Assembly (NCBI GenBank): GCA_023955335.1
Contig: JAGSGF010000006.1
Span: forward strand, 1-64,000
Origin: Yoonia sp.
Lineage (GTDB): Bacteria; Pseudomonadota; Alphaproteobacteria; Rhodobacterales; Rhodobacteraceae
DNA length: 64,000 bases
Direction: 5' to 3'
Part shown: piece after piece, positions 46,003 through 55,100 of the stretch
Position numbering within the stretch: position 1 is the first letter of the stretch
Layout of the letters: every line of letters begins with the position of its first letter
Translations under genes and position numbers: made by a program
The notes under the pieces: model-generated
Seen by the model: only the letters and a program-made list of their open reading frames with translations
Databases searched by the model: none
Told to the model about the DNA's origin: nothing

Positions 46003-46830
46003 ATGTCTAACGCAGCACTAGAGACCGCAATCGAAGCCGCATGGGATGCGCGCGACACGATCACCGTCGGCACCAAAGGCGAGGTCCGCGAGGCCATCAC
46101 CGACACAATGAATGCCCTCGATAGCGGCAAGCTACGCGTGGCTGAACGTCAAGAGAATGGCGATTGGCATGTAAACCAGTGGGCCAAGAAGGCCGTGCTT
46201 CTGTCATTCCGCCTTAATGACATGGAACAGATTTCTGGTAGCAACGGCGGCACATCTTGGTGGGATAAAGTCCCATCAAAGTTTGCGGGCTGGGGCGATG
46301 CCGAATGGCGCAAAGCTGGTTTCCGCGCTGTGCCCGGGTCCATCGTCCGTCGCTCTGCCTACATCGCCCCCGGTGTTGTTTTGATGCCATCTTTTGTGAA
46401 TCTGGGCGCTTATGTCGACGAAGGATCCATGGTTGACGGTTGGGCCACTGTTGGATCTTGTGCACAGATCGGCAAGAACGTGCACCTGTCTGGCGGTGTT
46501 GGCATCGGTGGCGTGCTGGAACCGATGCAGGCTGGCCCGACAATTATCGAAGACAACTGCTTTATCGGTGCGCGCTCCGAAGTCGTTGAAGGCTGCATCA
46601 TCCGCGAGGGCTCGGTTTTGGGAATGGGCGTGTTTATCGGCCAATCAACCAAGATCGTGGACCGCGAAACTGGCGAAGTGTTTTATGGCGAAGTGCCGCC
46701 ATATTCGGTCGTCGTCGCAGGGTCGATGCCATCCAAGAACGGCATCCACCTGTATTGCGCCGTGATCGTAAAGCGCGTGGATGCCAAGACCCGCTCCAAA
46801 ACAGGCATCAACGAGCTGCTGCGCGACTGA
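46003..46830 (+). CDS. dapD: 2,3,4,5-tetrahydropyridine-2,6-dicarboxylate N-succinyltransferase
   Basis: 275 residues. The N-terminal helical domain (about 1-100) is followed by a left-handed beta-helix of hexapeptide repeats (about 105-240: [59 protein letters not shown]). It uses succinyl-CoA in the lysine/meso-diaminopimelate pathway. AAAGGAG lies about 11 bases before the ATG. dapE is 3.2 kb downstream in the same direction. Confidence 0.95.
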   Translation: MSNAALETAIEAAWDARDTITVGTKGEVREAITDTMNALDSGKLRVAERQENGDWHVNQWAKKAVLLSFRLNDMEQISGSNGGTSWWDKVPSKFAGWGDAEWRKAGFRAVPGSIVRRSAYIAPGVVLMPSFVNLGAYVDEGSMVDGWATVGSCAQIGKNVHLSGGVGIGGVLEPMQAGPTIIEDNCFIGARSEVVEGCIIREGSVLGMGVFIGQSTKIVDRETGEVFYGEVPPYSVVVAGSMPSKNGIHLYCAVIVKRVDAKTRSKTGINELLRD

Positions 46831-47114
46831 TGATTCTAAGCCGTACATTTGCCCGCCGCCGTATCGCGGCGGGTGACACCCCAAGCTGGTTTGCCGCTTG
46901 GGGGCTGGTGGTGGTCGATGCGATTTTGTTTTTCACAATTGCGGGCCTGTCCGCCCCGTATATCGTGGGCGGACTAGCCGAGGCCCAAGGCGCTTGGGTC
47001 TATGTTGCGCTGTTCGCAATCTACTTTATTCCGATGCAGGGCGTGCTGATCATCTCGGCCCTGTGGGCCGCTAAATCCCGTTGGGTCGATGACCCACCTC
47101 AACGACGCGCGTAA
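46830..47114 (+). CDS. small membrane protein, unknown function
   Basis: 94 residues from [16 protein letters not shown]; its ATG overlaps the dapD stop (TGATG), so translation is coupled. It has two hydrophobic helices (about 22-45 and 56-80) and a basic C-terminus. I do not recognise a named family. Its 3' end overlaps the 3' end of the convergent interrupted receptor gene by 16 bases. Confidence 0.65.
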   Translation: MILSRTFARRRIAAGDTPSWFAAWGLVVVDAILFFTIAGLSAPYIVGGLAEAQGAWVYVALFAIYFIPMQGVLIISALWAAKSRWVDDPPQRRA

Positions 47115-48175
47115 GCCGCCCCGAACCATTTAATCAGCAAGTCATTGTAGGTTCCGTCTTCGCGCAAGCGCAGCATTTCTTGATCAACGTCTTCGCGCAA
47201 AGTGCTGCTGGTCGGGAAGGCCATGCCGTAATTTTCCGGCTTATAGACACGATCAAGCAACTGCGCGTCTCCATTTCACTCCGTGCGCACGTAATATGCC
47301 AAGATCGGTCCATCAAACACCACTGCATCCAGTTCACCCGCCTCGAATGCAGCAAGCATCGTGTGCAGGTCAGTGTACCCACGAAAGCCAATGCCGCGCT
47401 GATCAAGATAGATTGCCGACGTTGACCCATCAATCGTGCCCACGGGACGCCCTTCGAGATCATTGATGCTATCAATGTTGCCTTGGATCGCGCTGATAGT
47501 CAGAGCCGCCGTGATTTGCGCCACAAATATCGACACGATGAACAGGCTCGAGATCACTAAGATCACTGCAAAGAACCGGCCACCGCGACTTTGCGGCACG
47601 CGTTCCTCAAACCCGCCGTTCACAACAAGGTTAAGCGCCCACCAGAATGCAGGGAATGCCGCATCGCGGGCGCTTCGGTCAAAATAGGGCTGCTTGTGCC
47701 GCTCGAACGCCCACATCAACATCCCGCCGCCGAACAGCAAAACAAGTGCAGCCAAAACAGCCAGCCCGATCTGTCGGGTGAACAACGCCTTCAGCATTGT
47801 CGTACTACTGCTGGCCTGCGACGCCATCATGATCTGCACGCCGCTTTCAAAAATCGGTTGGGAAAAATCCATCAACCGTTCACGTTCTGCCGTGATCGAG
47901 ATGTTCGCAAGAGCCGCATCAACGCTGCCGTCTTGGACTGCGTCCAGCATTTCGCCGAACCCGTCTTTGCGGTCATAAGTGATAGAAAGGTTAAGTTTTT
48001 CTGCAACTGCGTTCAGCAAATCCACGCTAAATCCGACATCCACACCATCGACAACCATCGAAAACGGGGGGCGTGTAACGGTTGAGATCGTCAGCTCTTG
48101 GGCGGATTGCGCCTGTGCTGACCCTCCTCCAATCCACATCGAAAGCGCCATCAGCGCCCGAATAATGCCGTTCAT
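47099..48175 (-). pseudogene. ionotropic-receptor-like binding protein/channel, nonsense-interrupted
   Basis: A signal peptide is followed by the first half of a solute-binding domain (STVTRPPFSMVVDGVDVGFSVDLLNAVAEKLNL, ISITAERERLMDFSQP). A membrane-pore region comes next (AALVLLFGGGMLMWAFERH, a re-entrant-like AFWWALNLVVNGGFEE, and VISSLFIVSIFVAQITAAL), then the second binding half. At 47276-47278 an in-frame TGA follows YYVRTE. The same frame continues with NGDAQLLDRVYKPENYGMAFPTSSTLREDVDQEMLRLREDGTYNDLLIKWFG, the expected end. The architecture is that of bacterial glutamate-receptor-like channels. Only one codon separates it from an intact gene. Confidence 0.82.
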
Positions 48176-48280
48176 CCCGTCACCCATTCTTGTCCCGTCG
48201 CACACATTGTGCGAAATGCCTTACTAGGACAAGTAAACAACGCCGCCAAGATGCCCCGTTCAAATTTGAAAGCCGTGATC

Positions 48281-48625
48281 ATGACCAAGAAACCGAGCCG
48301 CCAAAAAGTATTCACTTTGCTTGTCGAAGTGGGCCGCAGTGACGATGACGGCATGCCCAAAGGCGCAACCGGTGCTGCCTTGATGTGTTACGCATCCGGC
48401 ATCGACGAAGCCGAGGCCGTGCGCGAAACCGTTGCTATCTTAAAGCAAGCCGATCTGTCCCCGTTGGATGTCAGTGGATACGGCACGCTGGATGAACGTC
48501 TGGCCGAGGGCCACGAGATATCTGATGATGAAAAAGAGCTGATGCAGCGCGCGCTAGATGAAAACAGCGTCATCGTCGCACAGATGACCCCGTTCTTCGA
48601 CGAACCCGGATCAGGCGACCAATAG
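48281..48625 (+). CDS. conserved hypothetical protein
   Basis: 114 residues from MTKKPSRQKVFTLLVEVGRSDDDGMPKGATGAALMCYASG. It has a mixed alpha/beta pattern with a regular acidic C-terminal half (LAEGHEISDDEKELMQRALDENSVIVAQMTPFFDE), no signal peptide and no membrane segment. I cannot assign a function. Its 3' end overlaps that of the convergent Hint-domain gene by 15 bases. Confidence 0.7.
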   Translation: MTKKPSRQKVFTLLVEVGRSDDDGMPKGATGAALMCYASGIDEAEAVRETVAILKQADLSPLDVSGYGTLDERLAEGHEISDDEKELMQRALDENSVIVAQMTPFFDEPGSGDQ

Positions 48626-49690
48626 CTTCCGCAAAGTCAGTGTCTCGTAGGACTGTAAAACGGGCACCTCAGCCCCTGTTTGCATCGGCACCAATTCCGC
48701 TGGCAATGGCGCTAGGATGCTGTGTTGTCGCAGAGATGCATCACGCCGCACGCCTGTGATGTCCAGTCCTTCGAACACCAGCCCAGCAACTTGCATCGGC
48801 GCGGCTCTGTCCAGAAGAACCTGCCAGTACCGATAGGTCAGCCCGCAAGCCGCCGGACGCACTGACAGCCCGTCGGTCATATGACCCGCCCGCATTGCAA
48901 CGGTATCTGTCCCGAAAAGGTATTCCACCTCGGACCCGACCGCCCGAAGCCGTTGGCTTGGTGCGACCGTCATGTCTTGGCGCAACCCGTGATAGGGAGC
49001 CCGCAAAGTCAGTGGTGCAAACCGTCCGCGTGCAGGCAATAACGCCGAACCACACCAGCGCACTTGAGCGGTATCCCCATATGCCGTCGTGACCATCTGC
49101 CCTGCCCGCAACTTAGACACGGCAACTGCCCCTTTGGGCGTTTGAATCATTGTATCCCCGCCAAGCGTTGGCAGGACCCCGATTGGCATCACCTCATCGG
49201 CAATCGCCACAAAGGTTGCGCCGGAATTCATCGCGCAGTGCCGCGCGTCGGCCATCATGCGCACACCGTCACGCATCGACAGTGGCAACGGAGAAATCAA
49301 TTCCGCAAATACCGGAACACTATTCCCGACCTCAAGCGCAAGGACACCGCGCCGCAAGGGCGCATCCCATGTATAGGTTACGGTCACGCTTGGTTTCACG
49401 GTCAACACGTCAGTCGCAAGTCGGTGAACACGGCGTTGGTCACCCTGCCACTGCGTCAGCGTCAACGCCCCGTTCCCACCAAGCGTAAGCGTCAGCCCGG
49501 CAGCCCAAGGATGCGACGATCCATAGTTCAGCAATGTCTGCGCCCCGCCACGCGGATCCGACGCAAATTCCATCATCAACGTACCACGCGGCATGACCGC
49601 GTTCAGATCAAACGGCGCACGGTCGGCACGGCCAAGCCCAATCGGGCTGAACACACCACCTAATATGTCCCGAAGACCAATCCAGCTCAT
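48611..49690 (-). CDS. Hint (hedgehog/intein)-domain protein
   Basis: 359 residues. About residues 1-165 form a beta-rich region without named motifs. The Hint part starts near 175 with LGGDTMIQTPKGAVAVSKLRAGQMVTTAYGDTAQVRWCGSALL, typical of the alphaproteobacterial Hint_2 domains (usually CFTPGT..T..G...V..L..GD.V.T.D.G...). The nucleophilic Cys expected at the Hint start is replaced (GGDTMIQT), so autoprocessing is doubtful. GLRQDMTVAPSQRLRA and the later HSILAPLPAELV follow the family pattern. Its function is unknown; many relatives are secreted. Confidence 0.78.
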   Translation of the reverse strand: MSWIGLRDILGGVFSPIGLGRADRAPFDLNAVMPRGTLMMEFASDPRGGAQTLLNYGSSHPWAAGLTLTLGGNGALTLTQWQGDQRRVHRLATDVLTVKPSVTVTYTWDAPLRRGVLALEVGNSVPVFAELISPLPLSMRDGVRMMADARHCAMNSGATFVAIADEVMPIGVLPTLGGDTMIQTPKGAVAVSKLRAGQMVTTAYGDTAQVRWCGSALLPARGRFAPLTLRAPYHGLRQDMTVAPSQRLRAVGSEVEYLFGTDTVAMRAGHMTDGLSVRPAACGLTYRYWQVLLDRAAPMQVAGLVFEGLDITGVRRDASLRQHSILAPLPAELVPMQTGAEVPVLQSYETLTLRKLLVA

Positions 49691-49767
49691 GCGCAGGCCA
49701 CCACAGCCAATTTCGCTGTGTAAACCGCAGTCGTTATGATCGAGGTCAGCACCTTTGCTGTAACCAT
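49687..49767 (-). CDS. possible 26-residue ORF coupled to the Hint gene
   Basis: MVTAKVLTSIITTAVYTAKLAVVACA, a hydrophobic short peptide. GAGG lies eight bases before its ATG, and its TGA overlaps the ATG of the Hint-domain gene (ATGA). The ribosome binding site and overlap suggest real translation, perhaps only to deliver ribosomes to the Hint gene. It is too short for composition to confirm coding. Confidence 0.4.
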   Translation of the reverse strand: MVTAKVLTSIITTAVYTAKLAVVACA

Positions 49768-50056
49768 TGTTCTTGCCTCATGCCCTAACGGACCTGATAA
49801 CAAGGCATTCGCCCACCGAGAGTTTTGCCCTCTCGTCTATATGTTGTGGCACACTGCCCGTGCCTACACCCATTTAGGGCCTGCCCTGCCTCGGGTCACT
49901 TATTACGTTCACGCTACGCGATATTTCTCTTTTGAAAGAACGGTTTATCGCCTTACCCCAACGTAACCCGAATTTTGTGTGACTCCGATGTCACAACCTT
50001 CACTTGCGATAAAGCCCGATGCGGGCTAGCCAGACCGCAATGAAAAGGACACGACC

Positions 50057-51205
50057 ATGCCGACAAATACAGACCCTGTTGCCCTGACCGCAGCCCTCGT
50101 GCGCTGCCCTTCTGTCACCCCGATTGAAGGTGGTGCATTGGTATTGCTGGACACGCTGTTGTCTGATGCAGGGTTTGACTGCACCCGCGTGGATCGTGGT
50201 GGGATTTGCAATTTGTACGCGCGCTGGGGCCGCAAAGGTGCCAACCGGACGTTCGGATTTAACGGCCACACCGATGTTGTTCCTTTGGGTGACGAGGCGG
50301 CTTGGACAATGCCCCCGTTCGGTGCCGAGATTAAGGACGGGTTTCTTTACGGTCGTGGAGCCACGGACATGAAATCCGGCGTTGCCGCCTTTGCCGCCGC
50401 AGCCATCGACTTTGTGCAAAACACACCGCCGGATGGCGCTGTTGTGCTGGCCATAACGGGCGACGAGGAAGGTGTGGCCTTAGACGGAACCGTCGCGTTA
50501 CTTGATTGGATGGATGCCAACAACGAGGCGATGTCCGTGTGTTTGGTGGGCGAACCCACCTGCCCTGATGTCATGGGCGAAGCGATGAAAATTGGCCGCC
50601 GTGGGTCGTTAACCGCTTGGATCACTGTGACTGGGGTCCAAGGCCATTCTGCCTATCCGCACCGCGCCAAAAATCCGCTGCATGCGGGCGTCCGCCTGCT
50701 GGACCGCTTGGCCTCGCACGAGATGGATCAGGGCACCGATCATTTTGATCCGTCGTCTTTGGCGGTGGTCACGATCGACACTGGCAATCCTGCGACCAAT
50801 GTGATTCCGGCGCAAATGACCGCTACAGTGAACATTCGGTTCAATGACCAACATAGTGGCGCATCTGTGTCCGCGTGGCTGCAAGCCGAAGCCGCCAAGA
50901 TCATGGCCGAGACAGGTGTCACCGTGGCCATGAAGATCTCGGTCTCCGGCGAAAGTTTCATCACCCCTCCCGGTGACTTGTCTGATCTGGTCGCAGGCGC
51001 GGTAAAGGCCGAGACTGGGCGCACACCTGAACTGTCGACCTCTGGCGGCACATCTGATGCCCGCTTTGTCAAAAACCACTGCCCTGTGGTTGAATTCGGA
51101 CTGGTCGGCCACACGATGCATCAAGTCGACGAACGTGTTGTTGTTGACCAAATTGGCCAGCTCAAGGCGATCTATCTGCGCATTCTGTCCAACTATTTCG
51201 CCTAG
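50057..51205 (+). CDS. dapE: succinyl-diaminopimelate desuccinylase
   Basis: 382 residues of the M20 metallopeptidase family. Di-zinc ligands are seen in FNGHTDVVP (His near 72), [12 protein letters not shown] (Asp near 104) and GDEEG (Glu near 138); the dimerisation domain holds [17 protein letters not shown] near 195-210, and the C-terminal His is in [10 protein letters not shown]. It releases LL-diaminopimelate from the succinylated intermediate made by DapD. AAAGGA lies before the ATG. A short hairpin AGCCCG/CGGGCT at 50013-50027 precedes it. Confidence 0.95.
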   Translation: MPTNTDPVALTAALVRCPSVTPIEGGALVLLDTLLSDAGFDCTRVDRGGICNLYARWGRKGANRTFGFNGHTDVVPLGDEAAWTMPPFGAEIKDGFLYGRGATDMKSGVAAFAAAAIDFVQNTPPDGAVVLAITGDEEGVALDGTVALLDWMDANNEAMSVCLVGEPTCPDVMGEAMKIGRRGSLTAWITVTGVQGHSAYPHRAKNPLHAGVRLLDRLASHEMDQGTDHFDPSSLAVVTIDTGNPATNVIPAQMTATVNIRFNDQHSGASVSAWLQAEAAKIMAETGVTVAMKISVSGESFITPPGDLSDLVAGAVKAETGRTPELSTSGGTSDARFVKNHCPVVEFGLVGHTMHQVDERVVVDQIGQLKAIYLRILSNYFA

Positions 51206-51253
51206 GGCGTCGGGCGGGGTGACGCGCCCAAGTCTGCGTGTTAGGGCGTGGGC

Positions 51254-53512
51254 ATGAAACAGATCCCATCAAAAGCCGAAATCCTGCAGTGGATTTCCGA
51301 CCATCCCACCAAAGCCGCCAAGCGCGACATCGCCAAGGCGTTTGACATCAAGGGCGCCCAGCGCATTGATCTAAAACGCGTGCTGCGCGAATTGGAGGAC
51401 GAGGGTCGTTTGACCAAACGCAAGTCAAGCTATCGCGACGCCGAAGACCTGCCGCCAGTGTCCGTGCTGGAGATTGCCGGTGTTGATTCGGATGGCGATC
51501 TGTTTGCCCGTCCGCTGGAATGGGCTGGCACAGGCGCGGAGCCGGTCATCTTGATGACACTTCGCGACGGCGACCCCGCTTTGGGCAAGGGCGACCGCAT
51601 TTTGGCGCGCGTCGCTGTCGCACCAACCGAGGACTACAGCCACACGGGCCGTATGATCCGCCGTCTCGACAACGTCGCAGAACGCATTTTGGGTGTGTAC
51701 CGTGCCGGATCAGAAGGCGGGCGTGTGCTGTCAATTGAAAAGGGGTCCGACAGAGAGTGGACCATCCCAGAGGGTGCCACTGGCGATGCCAAGGACGGCG
51801 AACTGGTCGAGGCCGAACAATCCGGTCCTAAGGGGCGCATGGGCTTGCCCAAGGCGCGCATCGTTGCCCGTTTAGGTGACCCTTCGCAGCCGCGCGCTGT
51901 ATCCCTGATCGCTATTCACCAGCACGGTATCCCCGATCATTTCCCAGATGAGGTTATCGCAGAAGCGGCGGCCGCAGAAGCTGCCCCATTGGACAACCGC
52001 AAAGATCTGCGCGACATGCCCTTGGTCACAATCGACCCGTGGGATGCCCGCGACCACGACGATGCCTGCTATGTCGAAACACATGACAACGGCGAAATGA
52101 CCATTTGGGTCGCGATTGCCGATGTCGCCCATTACGTCACCCCAAATTCCGAACTCGACCGCGAAGCCCGCAAGCGTGGCAACTCCTCGTATTTCCCGGA
52201 TCGGGTTGTCCCGATGCTGCCCGACAGTTTGTCAGGTGATCTGTGCTCACTGCATGAAGGTGTGGACCGCGCCTGTTTGGCGGTTGCCATGCGCATTGAC
52301 ACCGAAGGCAATAAAGTCAGCCACGAATTCCACCGCGCCTTGATGAAATCTGTCGCCTCGTTGAATTACGAACAGGTGCAGGCCGCGATGGACGGCGCGC
52401 CTGACGATCAAGTCGCCCCGTTGGTTACGGACGTCATCCGACCGCTTTATGCCGCCTATGCCGCGCTGAAAAACGCCCGTGCGGTACGTCAGCCGTTGGA
52501 ACTTGACCTGCCAGAGCGCCAAATCGTTCTGGACGATAATGGCAAGGTCACATCAGTGAACTTTAAGGACCGTCTTGACGCGCATAAACTGATCGAAGAA
52601 TTCATGGTGCTGGCGAACGTCGCCGCTGCCGAGACATTGATCGCCAAGCAGACGCCACTGCTGTTCCGTGTGCACGAAGAGCCAAGCCCGGAAAAGCTTG
52701 AATTGCTGCGTGAGGTCGCGAATGCGTCCGGTCTTCAGCTGGCCAAGGGTCAGGTTTTGCAAACCGCTCACTTGAACCGTTTGTTGCAGCAAGCCAGTGG
52801 TACAGATTACGCCGAGCTGATCAATATCTCGACCCTTCGGTCCATGACGCAGGCCTATTATTTCCCCGAGAATTTCGGCCACTTTGGCTTGGCGTTAAAG
52901 GCATACGCACATTTCACATCGCCGATCCGACGCTATGCCGATTTGATCGTGCACCGCGCGTTGATCAAGTCACACCGCTGGGGTGACGATGGGTTGTCGC
53001 CTTGGGATGTCGATCATCTGACGGAAACCGCCAAGCAGATTTCCGATACAGAACGTCGGTCGATGGTCGCCGAACGTGACACAACCGATCGCTATCTTGC
53101 TGCGTTCTTGTCAGAGCGCATGGGTGTCGAATTGTCCGGTCGGATCAGTGGTATCGCCAAGTTTGGCATATTTGTGAAGCTGGATGAAACGGGTGCTGAC
53201 GCGCTGGTGCCTATCCGCACATTGGGGACCGAATATTTCGACTATGACCATGACAGCCAAACGTTGTCGGGGTCCAGATCGGGGATCAAAATCGGGCTAG
53301 GACAGCGCGTTGTCGTCAAGCTGGCAGAAGCTGGCCCTATCACCGGTGGCCTAACCGCCGAGCTGATCACGCTTGACGGAACCGCAATGCCAAGCGGTTC
53401 GTCTCGTGGCCCGTCTCGTGGTGGTCGTGGCAAACCTCCGCGTCGTAAGGCCGGATCTTCGAAAAAGAAGGCCGCCAAGACGGACCGCAAGGTCAAACGC
53501 TCCCGCAGCTAA
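51254..53512 (+). CDS. rnr: ribonuclease R
   Basis: 752 residues from MKQIPSKAEILQWISDHP; an in-frame GTG two codons earlier is a possible alternative. There is an N-terminal helical HTH (about 1-60), cold-shock domains (about 65-240) and the RNB catalytic domain (about 245-580) with TIDPWDARDHDDACYVE carrying the metal aspartates and YAHFTSPIRRYADLIVHR. An S1 domain follows (about 625-705), then a lysine/arginine-rich tail. It degrades structured RNA 3' to 5'. Domain order and length are normal. Confidence 0.95.
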   Translation: MKQIPSKAEILQWISDHPTKAAKRDIAKAFDIKGAQRIDLKRVLRELEDEGRLTKRKSSYRDAEDLPPVSVLEIAGVDSDGDLFARPLEWAGTGAEPVILMTLRDGDPALGKGDRILARVAVAPTEDYSHTGRMIRRLDNVAERILGVYRAGSEGGRVLSIEKGSDREWTIPEGATGDAKDGELVEAEQSGPKGRMGLPKARIVARLGDPSQPRAVSLIAIHQHGIPDHFPDEVIAEAAAAEAAPLDNRKDLRDMPLVTIDPWDARDHDDACYVETHDNGEMTIWVAIADVAHYVTPNSELDREARKRGNSSYFPDRVVPMLPDSLSGDLCSLHEGVDRACLAVAMRIDTEGNKVSHEFHRALMKSVASLNYEQVQAAMDGAPDDQVAPLVTDVIRPLYAAYAALKNARAVRQPLELDLPERQIVLDDNGKVTSVNFKDRLDAHKLIEEFMVLANVAAAETLIAKQTPLLFRVHEEPSPEKLELLREVANASGLQLAKGQVLQTAHLNRLLQQASGTDYAELINISTLRSMTQAYYFPENFGHFGLALKAYAHFTSPIRRYADLIVHRALIKSHRWGDDGLSPWDVDHLTETAKQISDTERRSMVAERDTTDRYLAAFLSERMGVELSGRISGIAKFGIFVKLDETGADALVPIRTLGTEYFDYDHDSQTLSGSRSGIKIGLGQRVVVKLAEAGPITGGLTAELITLDGTAMPSGSSRGPSRGGRGKPPRRKAGSSKKKAAKTDRKVKRSRS

Positions 53513-53537
53513 AGATGATCGGTCGACGCCAACTACG

Positions 53538-54002
53538 TTAAGGGCAATTGCCGTTCATGCAGGCGGTCATCGTGTCCAACAATGCCTGAGATGGATCTGG
53601 GAAAATTTGCCCCCCACATGGGTTCGCTTCGATAATGACAGCATCGCCATCGACCTTCGCAAAGAACAGCGATTGCACATCAGGCGTTACACTGCCGCAC
53701 CACGGGCCATAGCAAACTGGCTGCAGCGTCACTGTGCTTGCATATGGCGTCGTAAATCCGCCTTTGTTCAATGCGAATCCCGCGAATTGGGCCACAATTG
53801 GGGCTGGATTACGTTCTTCGTTCACAACACCTTTTGGCTGCTTGGTCGCGTCGAAATCAAGCGTTCCGTAAAGCAGGTAATAAGAATCTGAATCTTCGGA
53901 CACCCGTTCAAACGTGCGTACGGCGTCGGGGCGAACACATGAAAGGGCCGTCGCCTGTCCGGCGATGACCGTCAGTGCGATGGCGGCAAATGCGATTTTC
54001 AC
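53538..54002 (-). CDS. exported protein of unknown function
   Basis: 154 residues. A signal peptide [21 protein letters not shown] is followed by a mature part with six cysteines, some in a [10 protein letters not shown] segment and at the C-terminus ([10 protein letters not shown]), suggesting disulfide-linked periplasmic folding. I do not recognise the family. Its start overlaps the rppH stop by four bases. Confidence 0.75.
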   Translation of the reverse strand: MKIAFAAIALTVIAGQATALSCVRPDAVRTFERVSEDSDSYYLLYGTLDFDATKQPKGVVNEERNPAPIVAQFAGFALNKGGFTTPYASTVTLQPVCYGPWCGSVTPDVQSLFFAKVDGDAVIIEANPCGGQIFPDPSQALLDTMTACMNGNCP

Positions 54003-54529
54003 AGCGCGTTTGAAAATTCAGCAAGCACCTGCTCATAGACGCTCCGCTTGAACGGAACGATGTTGGCAACCAGGTCTTCCTTGGGCAGCCATTTCCATTC
54101 GGAAAATTCAGGGTGTGCGGTTGCGATGTTTATCTGGTCATCGGACCCGTGGAACCGCATCAGAAACCATTTTTGTTCTTGGCCGCGATAGCGACCGCCC
54201 CAAATATTCGGGACCAAATCAGCGGGCAAGTCGTAAGGGATCAATCCACGGCTTTCGGCCTCGATCGTTATCAGATTAGCGGTCACACCCGTTTCTTCCC
54301 ACAACTCGCGGATCGCAGCGTCTTGGGTTTTTTCGCCTTTGTCGACACCGCCTTGGGGCATCTGCCACGCGTCAGTATCACGGTCCAATCGCTGGCCCAC
54401 AAAAACGTGGCCGCGCGTGTTTGCCAGCATAATGCCTACGCAAGGACGGTAGGGCAGCTTGGAAATTTCATCAGGAGTCATAAAGTGGCCTTGGTGTTTC
54501 ATCGTGTTCGCCTTTTGGTTTGCACTCAT
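53999..54529 (-). CDS. rppH: RNA pyrophosphohydrolase (Nudix)
   Basis: 176 residues. [24 protein letters not shown] opens the domain, and the Nudix box [23 protein letters not shown] lies near 60-82 with the catalytic [17 protein letters not shown] and the C-terminal [29 protein letters not shown] match RppH/invasion-associated IalA. It removes 5' pyrophosphate from RNA to trigger decay. Starts at residue 10 (MKHQGHF) or 17 (MTPDEIS) are also possible, since homologues usually begin near the latter. Confidence 0.9.
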   Translation of the reverse strand: MSANQKANTMKHQGHFMTPDEISKLPYRPCVGIMLANTRGHVFVGQRLDRDTDAWQMPQGGVDKGEKTQDAAIRELWEETGVTANLITIEAESRGLIPYDLPADLVPNIWGGRYRGQEQKWFLMRFHGSDDQINIATAHPEFSEWKWLPKEDLVANIVPFKRSVYEQVLAEFSNAL

Positions 54530-54550
54530 TTTCTGCCAAAGGTCCAGCCG

Positions 54551-55075
54551 TTATGCGATAACAACGTTGCTACTGCGGCGAATTCGTTGCGCGATCCACT
54601 GTAAATGATCAGGGCGGAACGCAACACATCCGGCAGTTGACCGCCCTTTGCCGCGCCATGCATGGATGAAAATCGCGGACCCGCGTCCCTTAACAGCAAG
54701 GGGCCAATTCCAATCCGTGATCAGCACAAGATCATACATCGGGTCAGCACGGCGCAGCGCCTCGTGGCTAAAACCATGCGGCGCGCGCACCATCATATTG
54801 TAGTCAGGGTCGGCCACATCGTCAGACCACAAATCCGTCGGCCCAATCGGCAACGCCCAATCCGCAGGTCGTGCCATACGGTCAGGGCGGTACAACATCC
54901 CGACAATTCGGTGGGCGCCGCGCGGGGTTGCACCATCACCTTCAGCCTTGTGGTCCGTAACGCCACCACGTCCAATCGTACGCGCAAACCGCCGCCCCGC
55001 AAACCGCACATGGGTTGGCATTACCATCAGGTCATAAGGGCCCATCATCCGCCTCGCTTTTTCCGAAATACTCAT
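54551..55075 (-). CDS. L,D-transpeptidase (YkuD-type) family protein
   Basis: 174 residues from MSISEKARRMMGPYDLMV; the frame stays open upstream but would run into ribA. GRRFARTIGRGGVTDHKAEGDGATPRGAHRI and the catalytic HAWRGKGRSTAGCVAF (His near 138, Cys near 151) define the family. There is no signal peptide, unlike many cell-wall L,D-transpeptidases, and the HX14-17[ST]XGC spacing is short. A start at MMGPYD is also possible. It begins 26 bases after the ribA stop. Confidence 0.82.
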   Translation of the reverse strand: MSISEKARRMMGPYDLMVMPTHVRFAGRRFARTIGRGGVTDHKAEGDGATPRGAHRIVGMLYRPDRMARPADWALPIGPTDLWSDDVADPDYNMMVRAPHGFSHEALRRADPMYDLVLITDWNWPLAVKGRGSAIFIHAWRGKGRSTAGCVAFRPDHLQWIAQRIRRSSNVVIA

Positions 55076-55100
55076 CTGCGACCCTTGGGTCGCGTCCGGC

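Noticed and set aside
49736-49966. 76-codon plus-strand frame between the Hint and dapE genes
   Set aside because: No ribosome binding site and no family resemblance; the region is otherwise non-coding apart from the short coupled ORF on the other strand.
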